DNA of 64,000 nucleotides from an uncultured Candidatus Saccharibacteria bacterium (GCA_944391325.1 CALXTC010000009.1:1-64000), one strand, 5' to 3'; counted from the first letter of the stretch, positions 45,457 through 53,700 are shown. The notes: generated by a model not told the origin, from the letters alone. Numbers and translations: made by a program.

Positions 45457-47849
45457 TGAAACACACCCTGAAGGATATTCTCCCAACGTTGAAGTTTATC
45501 AACGTCGTCAAACCAATATTCCCTGAGCATAGGAAGAATATCGTAATCAACAACGGAATGTAGCCATTCGTCTGTACAAACGTCTCTGCCGCAGAAATAA
45601 CTATGGCCAATGCAGAATCCCCTGCCCAAAGACTTGTCTCGTACAATTTCCTCATTCAGGTCTTTGATCTTAGAAATGAGTTCATTCAAGGTATCGTTAT
45701 TTAAGCTATTTTGATACTGAATAAAGCCTTCAGAATCAAATCCGGGCGCCATTTCAAAGAAGCTGAATCGGCGACGAAGCGCATAGTCAATCATGGCAAG
45801 ACTACGGTCTGCTGTATTCATCATTCCTATAATATATAGATTCTTTGGAACGGCGAACGAAAGCCCATTATACGCCAGAGTTGTTTTCACTCCTCTATAG
45901 TCCCTTTCAATCAACATTAGTAATTCCCCAAAAATCTTACTCATGTTACCACGATTAATTTCGTCAATGATGAAGAAGAAATCTTTATCTGGCTGATTAG
46001 CAGCCTTTTGGCAGAAGCGATAGAAAATCCCCGTTTTTAGTTCAAACCCGTCTTCTACCGGCTTATACCCCATCATAAAATCTTCATAAGAATAATTTTG
46101 GTGGAACTGCACAAATTCAATACGACTATCATCTTTTTCACCCAACATAGACCAGGCCAAACGCCTTGCGGCAAACGTCTTACCAACACCTGGCGCTCCT
46201 TGTAAAATAATATTCTTTTTATTGCGAAGAACACCTACAAGCTCATCATAACGCGCTTCGGTCATATATACTTCATCGAGAAAGTCATCTTTTGTGTATG
46301 AGTTAATAGGCACCTCCGGTTTTATCGGATTGTCTTCACGTACCATATCAAGAATAAAATCATATTCACCCTTGGTTAGTTTGAACAAGCTACCCTGTGG
46401 ATTCTGGAAGTACTCCATGCGTTCCAGCTCTGGACATTCTTTCAATGTCGCATAGTCAATAGGTGATGTTAACCCTTCAACCTTTTCAAAGAATAGTTTC
46501 TCGCCATCTTGCTCTGCACTGATACGGCATATAGCAACCACCTGCTTTACAGGGTTGGATTCATAGCCGACAACCATATCGCCAGCTTTCGCATCCAGAA
46601 AGTTTTGAAAAATACGACGTTTATTACCGTTTTCGCTATATAGCGTATAAGACTGAACGTCACCGATAGCAATATCAGAGAAACTCCAAATTTTAGGATT
46701 AGCGTTGAGCCACCAATAGCCACGACCAGCTTCCTCTGAATCTGACGGGGCATACAGCTCAATTTCGCTCAAATCCGTCTTATCGAGCGCCATAGAGAGC
46801 TCATCTCTTAATTTCCATATAAAAGAACCTTCTTCGTCACTACTCGCGTTACGACCTAAATAAAGTACAGCCCACCATCGCACAGATCCATCTTCACGTG
46901 AATCCGGAGTAATACTTGTCGCCTCGCAAATCCTTTTTGCTAGCGCCGAAGAACCGGAATTGTAAAAATTTTTTGTCTCGCCATACTTAACCGCTAGTTG
47001 CGTACAGGACGCCATTCCACCATAATCTTTTAGGCGTTTCATAATCTCAAGAGAACTCGTTGTAAATACCGTCTTGTCTTTAAGTAGCCTACACCAGTCG
47101 TCAACAGAAAAGCCGGGATTATAGTTGGTGCCTTGCCAACCTTCCGTATTATTGGACGCTCTGTCATCTTGCGAGTAGTGTCTGCTGATATAAAATCCAA
47201 CATCGATAGTCAAGGTCTTTAATTCAGGGTCCGGATAACAGTCGTCAGTCAACTGTGACCGGAAGAGATTCACCAGTTCACTATTTGCCTTTAAAGCTTC
47301 GCTAATCCCATTGTATAACTTTAAAAAGTTGCGTATATTGTCGGCATAGGCTCCTTTTTTGAAAGGAAGATCTGAATTAAGCTTGTTGGCAACAATTTTT
47401 ACCTCACCAAATTTATAGATATAGTATTTGTTCGGATAACGAAGCCATAGATAGGTACTAATTGCATTTTCATGTTGGTAGTGTTGGGCAGCGCCATTGC
47501 CATATTTCTCTAAAAGTACAGAGGATTGTTGCTTAAAAGTACTGATTCGCTCGTACACATCCTGATTCTCGTCAAACAGGTTTATAAACATAGCACGCAC
47601 TTCTTCTGGAGCCGCTTTGGCAAAGCCAACAATCATACCTTTAGGAAAATTATTAGCAGAAGTCAACAAGTTATTAGTCTTTCCTAGCGAACAGTTTAAC
47701 ATCTCAGCGAAGTCTGCGGCATCAATATCCCAGTTATCCTGGAACCACTTTATTGCCTCCCATTTGTATTTTTCACTACCCCACTGAGTGGATACAAAAT
47801 TCTGTTTGTACTTAGTTAAAACTTTCCCTAATTGAGATTCATCGAACAT
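45453..47849 (-). CDS. mcrB: McrB-type AAA+ GTPase with EVE-like reader domain
   Basis: A 798-residue protein. The first 350 residues are not assigned. From about 375 to 510 there is an EVE-like domain (YWWLNANPKIW, GDMVVGYESNPVKQVVAI), a fold that reads modified bases. The AAA+ motor follows with Walker A GAPGVGKT (about 550), Walker B FIIDEINRGNMSKI and the McrB signature MNTADRS (about 678). It recognises modified DNA and translocates to trigger McrC. TAGGAG lies before the ATG, a classical ribosome-binding site, and a TATAAT box lies near 47878. The repeats of radC sequence surround it. Confidence 0.93.
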   Translation of the reverse strand: MFDESQLGKVLTKYKQNFVSTQWGSEKYKWEAIKWFQDNWDIDAADFAEMLNCSLGKTNNLLTSANNFPKGMIVGFAKAAPEEVRAMFINLFDENQDVYERISTFKQQSSVLLEKYGNGAAQHYQHENAISTYLWLRYPNKYYIYKFGEVKIVANKLNSDLPFKKGAYADNIRNFLKLYNGISEALKANSELVNLFRSQLTDDCYPDPELKTLTIDVGFYISRHYSQDDRASNNTEGWQGTNYNPGFSVDDWCRLLKDKTVFTTSSLEIMKRLKDYGGMASCTQLAVKYGETKNFYNSGSSALAKRICEATSITPDSREDGSVRWWAVLYLGRNASSDEEGSFIWKLRDELSMALDKTDLSEIELYAPSDSEEAGRGYWWLNANPKIWSFSDIAIGDVQSYTLYSENGNKRRIFQNFLDAKAGDMVVGYESNPVKQVVAICRISAEQDGEKLFFEKVEGLTSPIDYATLKECPELERMEYFQNPQGSLFKLTKGEYDFILDMVREDNPIKPEVPINSYTKDDFLDEVYMTEARYDELVGVLRNKKNIILQGAPGVGKTFAARRLAWSMLGEKDDSRIEFVQFHQNYSYEDFMMGYKPVEDGFELKTGIFYRFCQKAANQPDKDFFFIIDEINRGNMSKIFGELLMLIERDYRGVKTTLAYNGLSFAVPKNLYIIGMMNTADRSLAMIDYALRRRFSFFEMAPGFDSEGFIQYQNSLNNDTLNELISKIKDLNEEIVRDKSLGRGFCIGHSYFCGRDVCTDEWLHSVVDYDILPMLREYWFDDVDKLQRWENILQGVFQ

Positions 47850-48010
47850 GTAACTACTCCTATACTCATGTTGACTTAATTATATCACTGGCAGATTGCA
47901 CATGTTTTGCATTGCCCTATGACTATCTCTAGTAGAAGAAAAAATAATCCTACCGGTTAAAAGCTATGTTTACACCTGCCCCCCTTAGCCAAAGAGAGGC
48001 TTAAGTAGGT

Positions 48011-48691
48011 TTAAGCGTTATTAGCCATATACCACTCAGCGCTAGATAAAATTGACCGATAGTCATCAGCTGTTACGATTAGGTGGTCATAGAAACCAAT
48101 ACCCAACAATTCGGCCACCTCTTTGAGCCGTTTGGTTGTCTGAATGTCCTCTGGGCTAGGCGTTGTTGTTCCGCTAGGATGGTTATGGGCTACTATAATG
48201 CCAGCGGCACGATCGGTTATCACATCGGCAAAAACTTCCCGTGGATGGACTAGGCTAGCATTTAAAATACCAACACTAACAATACGACGCTGAATTAACC
48301 GATTCGCCCCATCCAGCGTCATACACACAAAATGTTCCTGCTTTTTACCGCGAACATCTGCCAATTGCACCACTGCGTCAGCCATGCTATCAATGACGGG
48401 TCGATCAGACACTTCGAATCGACGTCGCCACAGCTCATAACTAGCCATTAGTTGAGCCGCCTTAGCTGGCCCAAGAGCCTTGATCTGAATTAAATCATCA
48501 TATTTCAGGTCACTGCCACGATGCTTAACAACTCTTAGAACTTCACGAGATATCTGCGTTACGTCCGCAGAGGCATTACCACTGCCTATGATTGCCATAA
48601 TTAATTCGTAATCGCTTAGACTGCCCGCCCCACGAGCTTGCAACTTTTCACGAGGGCGTAAATCCTTGGGTCGATCAGACATTTTACTCAC
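48011..48691 (-). CDS. radC: RadC/JAB-family DNA repair-associated protein
   Basis: About 226 residues. An N-terminal UPF0758 helix-hairpin-helix domain (LGPAKAAQLMASYEL) precedes the JAB metalloprotease-like domain with the HxHP...D motif AHNHPSGTTTPSPED. RadC biochemistry is unsettled. A TATAAT box covers the first in-frame ATG (48700), so the start is more likely GTG 48691, seven bases after the box. The 3' end is duplicated at 44.26 kb, so the gene was the target of a rearrangement with mcrBC. Confidence 0.9.
   Translation of the reverse strand: MSKMSDRPKDLRPREKLQARGAGSLSDYELIMAIIGSGNASADVTQISREVLRVVKHRGSDLKYDDLIQIKALGPAKAAQLMASYELWRRRFEVSDRPVIDSMADAVVQLADVRGKKQEHFVCMTLDGANRLIQRRIVSVGILNASLVHPREVFADVITDRAAGIIVAHNHPSGTTTPSPEDIQTTKRLKEVAELLGIGFYDHLIVTADDYRSILSSAEWYMANNA
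48018..48085 (-). repeat. Direct repeat, right copy (inside radC 3' end)
   Basis: Matches 44258-44325 at 67 of 68 bases, same orientation. Confidence 0.95.
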
Positions 48692-48732
48692 AATGGCCAT
48701 TATAGCAAAATGCTTAAGCTTGACTGATTTTT

Positions 48733-48769
48733 ATCAGAAAAGACGGGTCGAATCCGTAGACTCGACCCG
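48733..48769 (-). terminator. Terminator of the 48809-49252 gene
   Basis: An 8-bp stem CGGGTCGA/TCGACCCG (48744-48751 and 48762-48769) followed on the minus strand by GTCTTTTCTGATAAAA, the same tail as the terminator at 14.64 kb. Confidence 0.85.
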
Positions 48770-48808
48770 CCCCAATCGGTTGCTAGGGGTGTGCAGGTTG
48801 CGTCTCCA

Positions 48809-49252
48809 TTATCTAGACGTACGCAAATAAATGTGCAGACTAATAAGCGCCAAAATGAGATGCACCACAAAGAACGCCCCGTAAAACTGAGCTGGCGTAT
48901 AGCCAATAATCAGCTTGGCGTCGATGTCCACAAACGTCAGCGACATAAATAGCACTGCGTCAAAACAGACTGTGGCAATTGCCGACAACAGAGCAGTCCA
49001 GCCGTGGTGCTTACACAAGACGACACCGAAGGCGATCACCCCGATCAGCACTCCGATACACCAGACGCACAATGACAGTGGAAAGTCTGACGACATAATC
49101 AGTGCGACCGTCGGTCCAATCGTATCTCCAAACCAATCGTAAGACCCAAAGCTAGCCAGATCAAAAATCGCCAATAGATCCATTACCAACGCTACACAAG
49201 CGACGGCATATTGCGCCATTTCCCACCGATAAATAGTCTTGCTGCTACCCAT
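48809..49252 (-). CDS. Four-helix membrane protein of unknown function
   Basis: A 147-residue protein with four hydrophobic helices (for example YAVACVALVMDLLAIFDLA and FFVVHLILALISLHIYL). ATG 49252 has GGAGG five bases upstream; the longer frame lacks support. Codons are rather GC-rich and a strong hairpin closes the gene. No family recognised. It lies between radC and the second S41 gene. Confidence 0.65.
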   Translation of the reverse strand: MGSSKTIYRWEMAQYAVACVALVMDLLAIFDLASFGSYDWFGDTIGPTVALIMSSDFPLSLCVWCIGVLIGVIAFGVVLCKHHGWTALLSAIATVCFDAVLFMSLTFVDIDAKLIIGYTPAQFYGAFFVVHLILALISLHIYLRTSR

Positions 49253-49330
49253 AGCAACCTCCAAAAGAACATGGTGATAAACCAACGGTAGCTATTATAT
49301 CCTAAATCAGGCTATTACAGTAGTGGCAAC

Positions 49331-50569
49331 CTAGTGCTTAGCCAGGTAGGCGATCGCTGCGTCTAGCTGTGGATCTCGCCCATTGATCAAATCATCGACA
49401 GTTCGAACAACATATTTATCTGGGTGGAAGAAATGTAATTCTGGTAAATTATCCCGATTATATTTATCGTTAAACTCCTCATCAGTCAGGTGGATAAATT
49501 CATGGTTTTTATCATCCCACTGGTTATAGCCATTGGCGCTACGTATAACACTCAGCCCAACATCATCCATGGCGATTTTCTGTGTACAGCAGAAACTATC
49601 CAGTGACATGCCAATATCTGTACCAATTGTGTATGAGCCAATTTTCCTAAGCGAAACGCAAGCCATTGCCCCACATGAATAGATGCTGCCATTGGTCAAC
49701 GTTACTAGTTTAGCTCCAGCTAGAAAGTCCAGTAGCTGATCAGTTAGGCACGGATTGCCACCACTGTTATGGCGTAAATCAATAATAAATTTACCAATAC
49801 CATGTTTTTTAGCATCACGCCCCGCATCATCAATTAGTCGCTTCATGCGATATTTATCGCGACACATTGAGTATTGAATAACAATCACGTCGTCAATAAT
49901 GCGGTACGAGTAGTTCTTGCTACGACCATGACCCGCCTGAAAGCCGGTGATGGTGTAATCATTTGGAATGCTGGTGCATATCTCGTCCTTGGCGTCGCCT
50001 TTAGCTACACCATAACGAATCATACCTAGCCCACCCTTGAAATGCGGCAGTGACGCCAGCATTGGGCTAACCAAGGTTGTTTCCTGTTTGTAATTTAGCC
50101 ATTCTGGGGTGGCATAAGACGTAATCTGTTCGATATCAGCCAACAGATCTGCCACCGGCGCACGATTAACCGTTGTAATTTCCCAACCCAGAAAACGCTT
50201 TAAATCACTGGAAACGTCAACTATGTATGGTTTGCCATCCTGAATTTTAATTCCGGCCGGCATAGTCATATCCCTGGGCATTAGCTTAACAGTCGTTTTG
50301 GTATCGTATTCGCCTAACAGGTATTTCAGTAATTTCCTGGCGATATAACAAATATCGTAGCGGTTATACTCGGACTTGGTTAGGCTACTGTCTAATTCAG
50401 CCTGAGCCTCCTCGTGCGTATGAAGTAGATATAGACAGGGATGCCCGTGACAAATTTCACCATCGGCCGTTTTAATCTCGCCATGGTCAATAAAGTCTAG
50501 TATTTGATTTAAAATTACCTTAGCCTGTGTGCGATCGTATTGACCGCCCATGCCAACTGCTTTGATCAT
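49331..50569 (-). CDS. S41-family peptidase-like protein, copy B, Cys at nucleophile position
   Basis: A 412-residue paralog of the 40719-41948 product with the same order: N-terminal LYLLHTHEEAQAEL, middle VIVIQYSMCRDKYRMKRLI, KFIIDLRHNSGGNPCLTDQ, then IYSCGAMACVSLRKIGSYTIGTD-type segment. Where copy A has Ser-Ser-Gly, copy B has Ser-Cys-Gly, so the nucleophile is either the first Ser or the Cys, or activity is lost. No signal peptide is seen. The exact start is uncertain (ATG 50569 or 50551). Confidence 0.72.
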   Translation of the reverse strand: MIKAVGMGGQYDRTQAKVILNQILDFIDHGEIKTADGEICHGHPCLYLLHTHEEAQAELDSSLTKSEYNRYDICYIARKLLKYLLGEYDTKTTVKLMPRDMTMPAGIKIQDGKPYIVDVSSDLKRFLGWEITTVNRAPVADLLADIEQITSYATPEWLNYKQETTLVSPMLASLPHFKGGLGMIRYGVAKGDAKDEICTSIPNDYTITGFQAGHGRSKNYSYRIIDDVIVIQYSMCRDKYRMKRLIDDAGRDAKKHGIGKFIIDLRHNSGGNPCLTDQLLDFLAGAKLVTLTNGSIYSCGAMACVSLRKIGSYTIGTDIGMSLDSFCCTQKIAMDDVGLSVIRSANGYNQWDDKNHEFIHLTDEEFNDKYNRDNLPELHFFHPDKYVVRTVDDLINGRDPQLDAAIAYLAKH

Positions 50570-50637
50570 CCCTGTTTACCGCCTAACCCCAGCTTAAAAA
50601 CATATCTAGCCGATTGCCGGGACCACCGGCATTAATG

Positions 50638-50724
50638 TGGTGGGCGAGGAGGGACTTGAACCCTCACGAGCGAATGCTCACAAGATTTTGAGTCTAGCGC
50701 GTCTACCAATTCCGCCACTCGCCC
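50638..50724 (-). tRNA. tRNA-Leu (CAA), CCA encoded
   Basis: A class II tRNA of 87 bases: acceptor GGGCGAG/CTCGCCC, a long variable arm, anticodon loop CTCAAAA (anticodon CAA at 50688-50690), T-loop TTCAAGT. Confidence 0.97.
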
Positions 50725-50740
50725 ATACCTGATTGTAATG

Positions 50741-50814
50741 TGGAGGCACCTGTGGGAGTTGCACCCACCTACGCGGTTTTGCAGACCGCTGCGTAACTGC
50801 TCCGCCAAGGCGCC
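50741..50814 (-). tRNA. tRNA-Cys (GCA), CCA encoded
   Basis: Acceptor GGCGCCT/AGGTGCC with one G-T pair, anticodon GCA in loop CTGCAAA, discriminator T. An extended -10 TGGTATAAT lies upstream (box at 50831-50836). It is 16 bases from tRNA-Leu and probably cotranscribed. Confidence 0.97.
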
Positions 50815-50872
50815 ATAACAACCTACACTGATTATACCATATAAACTGACAATTACCTGCATCTGGCCATGC

Positions 50873-50989
50873 TATAATTACTACTGTTTCGTACCTTATG
50901 ATTTAAATCAGTTCTAGTAGACGGGAGCTAGTAATGGAATAGCCAATAACGATGCGCATTTTTATTACTTACCGCAGAAAGGATTCATC
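50873..50989 (+). promoter_or_regulatory. thyA promoter and leader with three tiny upstream frames
   Basis: An extended -10 TGCTATAAT (box 50873-50878) predicts a leader of about 105 bases. It holds three tiny frames: ATG-ATT-TAA, ATG-GAA-TAG preceded by GGGAG at six bases, and a 13-codon frame (50952-50993, MRIFITYRRKDSS) whose TGA overlaps the thyA GTG start as GTGA. This differs from the leaderless genes around it. Confidence 0.5.
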
Positions 50990-51838
50990 GTGAGCAAAGC
51001 CGATCAGTTGTTTATAAGCATGTGCCAAGACATTATCAAAAATGGCACCGACACGCAGGGGCAGGAGGTTCGCCCCCACTGGCCAGATGGAACGCCGGCC
51101 TACACTATCAAGAGATTCGGGGTCTGCAATCGCTATGATTTGCGCGAGGAGTTCCCCGCCCTAACACTACGTCGCACTGCCCTGAAGTCGTGCATGGACG
51201 AGATTCTGTGGATCTATCAGCGCAAGTCAAGTAATATCCACGATCTAAAGCCTCACATTTGGGACGAATGGGCTGATGAGACTGGCTCTATTGGCAAGGC
51301 CTATGGCTACCAAATCGGTGTTAAGAGCCAGTATCCCGAGGGTGAGTTTGACCAGATGGATCGCGTTCTTTACGATTTAGCGAACCATCCATATTCACGG
51401 CGTATCATGACCAATCTGTACAATTTCCACGATCTGCACGAGATGCATCTATACCCATGTGCCTTTAACGCCATCTACAACGTGACCCAGGAGCCAGGCG
51501 AAAATCGGCCAACCCTTAACATGGTGCTAGTGCAACGCAGCCAGGACGTATTAGCTGCCAACAACTGGAATGTTTGTCAGTACGCTATCCTGCTAATGAT
51601 GGTGGCTCAGGTGTCGAACATGAATGCTGGCGAGCTATTGCACGTCATCGCCGATGCTCACATCTACGACCGCCATGTCGGCATTGTCGAGGCGTTGATC
51701 GCACGTCCATGCTACCCAGCGCCCACCGTCCGACTCAACCCCGATGTCACAGACTTTTATCAGTTCACTACCGACGACTTAGTTGTCGAAGGCTATCAAC
51801 ACGGACCTCAGATCAAGGATATCCCAATCGCTATCTAG
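50990..51838 (+). CDS. thyA: Thymidylate synthase (ThyA type)
   Basis: A 282-residue protein with a GTG start behind AAAGGA. The nucleophile region is LYPCAFNAIYNVT, the phosphate-binding Arg is in VQRSQDV, and NVCQYAILLMMVAQV, HVIADAHIYDRH and a late NPDVTDFYQF fit the ThyA fold. The Cys motif PCAFN differs from the common PCHxxxQ. It makes dTMP from dUMP with methylene-tetrahydrofolate. The gene has its own promoter and a hairpin terminator, and it is more GC-rich than average here. Confidence 0.88.
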   Translation: MSKADQLFISMCQDIIKNGTDTQGQEVRPHWPDGTPAYTIKRFGVCNRYDLREEFPALTLRRTALKSCMDEILWIYQRKSSNIHDLKPHIWDEWADETGSIGKAYGYQIGVKSQYPEGEFDQMDRVLYDLANHPYSRRIMTNLYNFHDLHEMHLYPCAFNAIYNVTQEPGENRPTLNMVLVQRSQDVLAANNWNVCQYAILLMMVAQVSNMNAGELLHVIADAHIYDRHVGIVEALIARPCYPAPTVRLNPDVTDFYQFTTDDLVVEGYQHGPQIKDIPIAI

Positions 51839-51851
51839 AACCATGACAGAT

Positions 51852-51886
51852 GGTCGCCTCCCGCAAGTTGAGAGGCGGCCTCTTTT
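51852..51886 (+). terminator. Terminator of thyA
   Basis: GGTCGCCTC (51852-51860) pairs with GAGGCGGCC (51872-51880), followed by TCTTTT. Confidence 0.88.
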
Positions 51887-51890
51887 ACAT

Positions 51891-51919
51891 TTGCAAAATA
51901 ATCCCTTTTTCCTTATAAT
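51891..51919 (+). promoter_or_regulatory. Promoter of tRNA-Phe
   Basis: TTGCAA (51891-51896), 17-base spacer, TATAAT (51914-51919). Confidence 0.8.
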
Positions 51920-51939
51920 AATGCCTGTTTACGGAATGT

Positions 51940-52015
51940 GGCTCTTTAGCTCAGTTGGTAGAGCAGAGGCCTGAAGAGCCTTGTGTCCCCAGTTCAAGTC
52001 TGGGAGGAGCCACCA
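51940..52015 (+). tRNA. tRNA-Phe (GAA), CCA encoded
   Basis: Acceptor GGCTCTT/AGGAGCC, anticodon loop CTGAAGA (GAA at 51973-51975), T-loop TTCAAGT, discriminator A and CCA. Confidence 0.97.
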
Positions 52016-52055
52016 TTTTGATAAACACTGTTGGTTTTCATTTCTTTCCAAAAGT

Positions 52056-52080
52056 AGCACCCCTTGCGGGTGTTATTTTT
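52056..52080 (+). terminator. Terminator of tRNA-Phe
   Basis: Stem CACCC/GGGTG (52058-52062, 52068-52072) followed by TTATTTTT. Confidence 0.8.
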
Positions 52081-52088
52081 GTTGCAGT

Positions 52089-52124
52089 CGTAAATTTAGG
52101 GGTCTCCACCATAATGGAGACCCC
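52089..52124 (-). terminator. Terminator of the 52137-52589 gene
   Basis: A perfect 10-bp stem (GGGGTCTCCA with its complement, 52099-52108 and 52115-52124) with a 6-base loop; a short T-containing tail on the minus strand. Confidence 0.75.
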
Positions 52125-52136
52125 AGTATAGAAACA

Positions 52137-52589
52137 TTACAGGTAAACATCAGCCAGTTGTCCAGCCAGCACCTCATCGGTACGAATAATCTGCACCTGG
52201 CTAATCAGGTTTTCCTGCATCAGCTGTATCTGTCGCAACTCCAACTGGCAAATACGCCGTGGACGGCCCGGCAGATCTGGCTCGTTGACAATTACGCCCA
52301 GCGAATCAAGAAATGCAATAATCCCCCGGATATTACCCCAGTCGCCTGCCTCGCACAATTTTTGCCGATACAGCCGGACTAGCAATCGTTGCATATTTCG
52401 ACCCAGCGGTGGCAACGGCGGAACTTCCGCATGTAGTAGCTCATGCACCGAGCGTGGCAGCACTATTTTTAGATTTGGGTCATTCCTCAATATGCGACAG
52501 TCATCGCTTTTCCATATGTAACCGTCAAAACAAACATGATGAACGTCCATGCCTCTATTAGCACTACGCCTTTTACCCACGCTAATCAC
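52137..52589 (-). CDS. Hypothetical protein (150 aa)
   Basis: A 150-residue protein, GTG start, with an N-terminal HHVCFDGYIW and HELLHAE segment that resembles the His-rich core of HNH-type or DNA-binding domains only loosely. The C-terminal half is helical and Arg/Leu-rich. It has TTGACA and TAAAAT boxes about 15 bases apart upstream and a strong hairpin terminator. No family recognised. An alternative GTG lies three codons later. Confidence 0.55.
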   Translation of the reverse strand: MISVGKRRSANRGMDVHHVCFDGYIWKSDDCRILRNDPNLKIVLPRSVHELLHAEVPPLPPLGRNMQRLLVRLYRQKLCEAGDWGNIRGIIAFLDSLGVIVNEPDLPGRPRRICQLELRQIQLMQENLISQVQIIRTDEVLAGQLADVYL

Positions 52590-52710
52590 CCCATTTTAGA
52601 TGTACGACAACTCTGTCAAAGACCATTATATGTGGCAATTTTTCAGTCGGTCAACCCGTTGACAGATTCGGCTGAGGTTTGTTAATATAATAACTGCTAA
52701 TTAACAATAT

Positions 52711-52787
52711 GCGGGTGTAGCTCAGTCGTTTAGAGCGCTTCCTTGCCAAGGAAGAGGTCGAGAGTTAGAGTCTCTTCACCCGCACCA
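52711..52787 (+). tRNA. tRNA-Gly (GCC) with altered elbow
   Basis: Acceptor GCGGGTG/CACCCGC, anticodon stem CTTCC/GGAAG, loop TTGCCAA (GCC at 52745-52747), CCA encoded. The T-loop is TTAGAGT (A at position 56) and the D-loop AGTCGTTTA has T at position 19, so the usual G19-C56 tertiary pair would be U19-A56. Promoter: TTGACA (about 52668) with TAATAT. Confidence 0.93.
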
Positions 52788-52798
52788 GTAATAATTTT

Positions 52799-52827
52799 AA
52801 CGAGAGGTTCGCTCTCGTTTTTATTTT
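52799..52827 (+). terminator. Terminator of tRNA-Gly
   Basis: Stem CGAGAG/CTCTCG (52801-52806, 52812-52817), loop GTTCG, tail TTTTTATTTT. Confidence 0.9.
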
Positions 52828-52843
52828 GCCTGCAACTATCTGC

Positions 52844-52882
52844 GCGCTACAAATTGTGCCGTGACGTACAATTTATTAGCGC
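52844..52882. repeat. Imperfect inverted repeat
   Basis: GCGCTA plus AAATTGT on the left pair with ACAATTT plus TAGCGC on the right: 13 pairs around a 10-base loop, with a small internal loop. No T run follows on either strand, so it is not an ordinary terminator. It lies between the tRNA-Gly terminator and the slipin terminator. Confidence 0.6.
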
Positions 52883-52900
52883 CGACGCAATCTCTCAACA

Positions 52901-52934
52901 TGAGCCTCCCTAACCACTTCGTCAGGGAGGCTCA
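52901..52934 (-). terminator. Terminator of the slipin gene
   Basis: A stem of 11 bp (GAGCCTCCCT with its complement, 52902-52911 and 52924-52933) around a 12-base loop; weak T tail. Confidence 0.7.
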
Positions 52935-52962
52935 AATCGTATCGTAGCCAAGCCAAGCAGCA

Positions 52963-53700
52963 CTATCGTCGGTTCAGCGCATCCAATAGGTCGGTCGGGA
53001 ATAGTACCACCGTCTTTTGTGATGGTTCAGTAGAAATCCGTTCAAGTGTATTCAAGGTTCGCAGATTAACTGCACCAGCCGAGTTGGCTAAGATCTGAGC
53101 AGCCTCAGCCAAGGTCTGTGATGCCTGTTTCTCACCGTCAGCACTAATTATATTGGCTCGCCGTTCACGCTCCGCCTCAGCCTCGCGTGCCATTGCTCGT
53201 TTCATATCATGTGGCAACTCAATATTTTGCAGTTTAACCATTTCAACATCGATACCCCATGGGTCAGTTTGCTTGTCAACAATCGACTTGATCTGATTGG
53301 AAATTTCATCACGCTTGCTCAACAAGTCGTCTAGATTGACGTTACCTGACACGTCACGCAAAGCCGCCTGGGCGAATTGCGAAGTGGCAGCCACATAATT
53401 AGTCGTTTCCAGCACGGCTCGCTCAGGATTGATTACCCTGAAATACACAACAGCATCAATATTAACAGTTACGTTATCTTTGGTGATAACCTCTTGTTTT
53501 GGTACATCGATTGGCGTTGAGCGAACATCTACTCGAGCCATCTTCTGAATTCCTGGCCAGACAATTCTCAGACCCGGTTGTTTGACGCCGCTATATTTCC
53601 CCAGTGTCAGCACAATTCCCCGCTCGTATTGGTTGACCACTTTCATGCCACACAGGGCATAAATAATGACAAGAAACACCAAAATTGCAACGAATGTCAT
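52963..53700 (-). CDS. SPFH/Band 7 slipin (stomatin-like) membrane protein
   Basis: A 245-residue protein. One N-terminal membrane helix (FVAILVFLVIIYALCGMKVV) is followed by the Band 7 domain (GIVLTLGKYSGVKQPGLRI, then VDVRSTPIDVPKQEV and VDAVVYFRVINPERAV) and a helical stalk (AMAREAEAERERRANIISAD). Stomatin-like slipins form membrane microdomain scaffolds. The usual NfeD partner is not next to it. GGAGGG stands about eleven bases before the ATG. Confidence 0.92.
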   Translation of the reverse strand: MTFVAILVFLVIIYALCGMKVVNQYERGIVLTLGKYSGVKQPGLRIVWPGIQKMARVDVRSTPIDVPKQEVITKDNVTVNIDAVVYFRVINPERAVLETTNYVAATSQFAQAALRDVSGNVNLDDLLSKRDEISNQIKSIVDKQTDPWGIDVEMVKLQNIELPHDMKRAMAREAEAERERRANIISADGEKQASQTLAEAAQILANSAGAVNLRTLNTLERISTEPSQKTVVLFPTDLLDALNRR

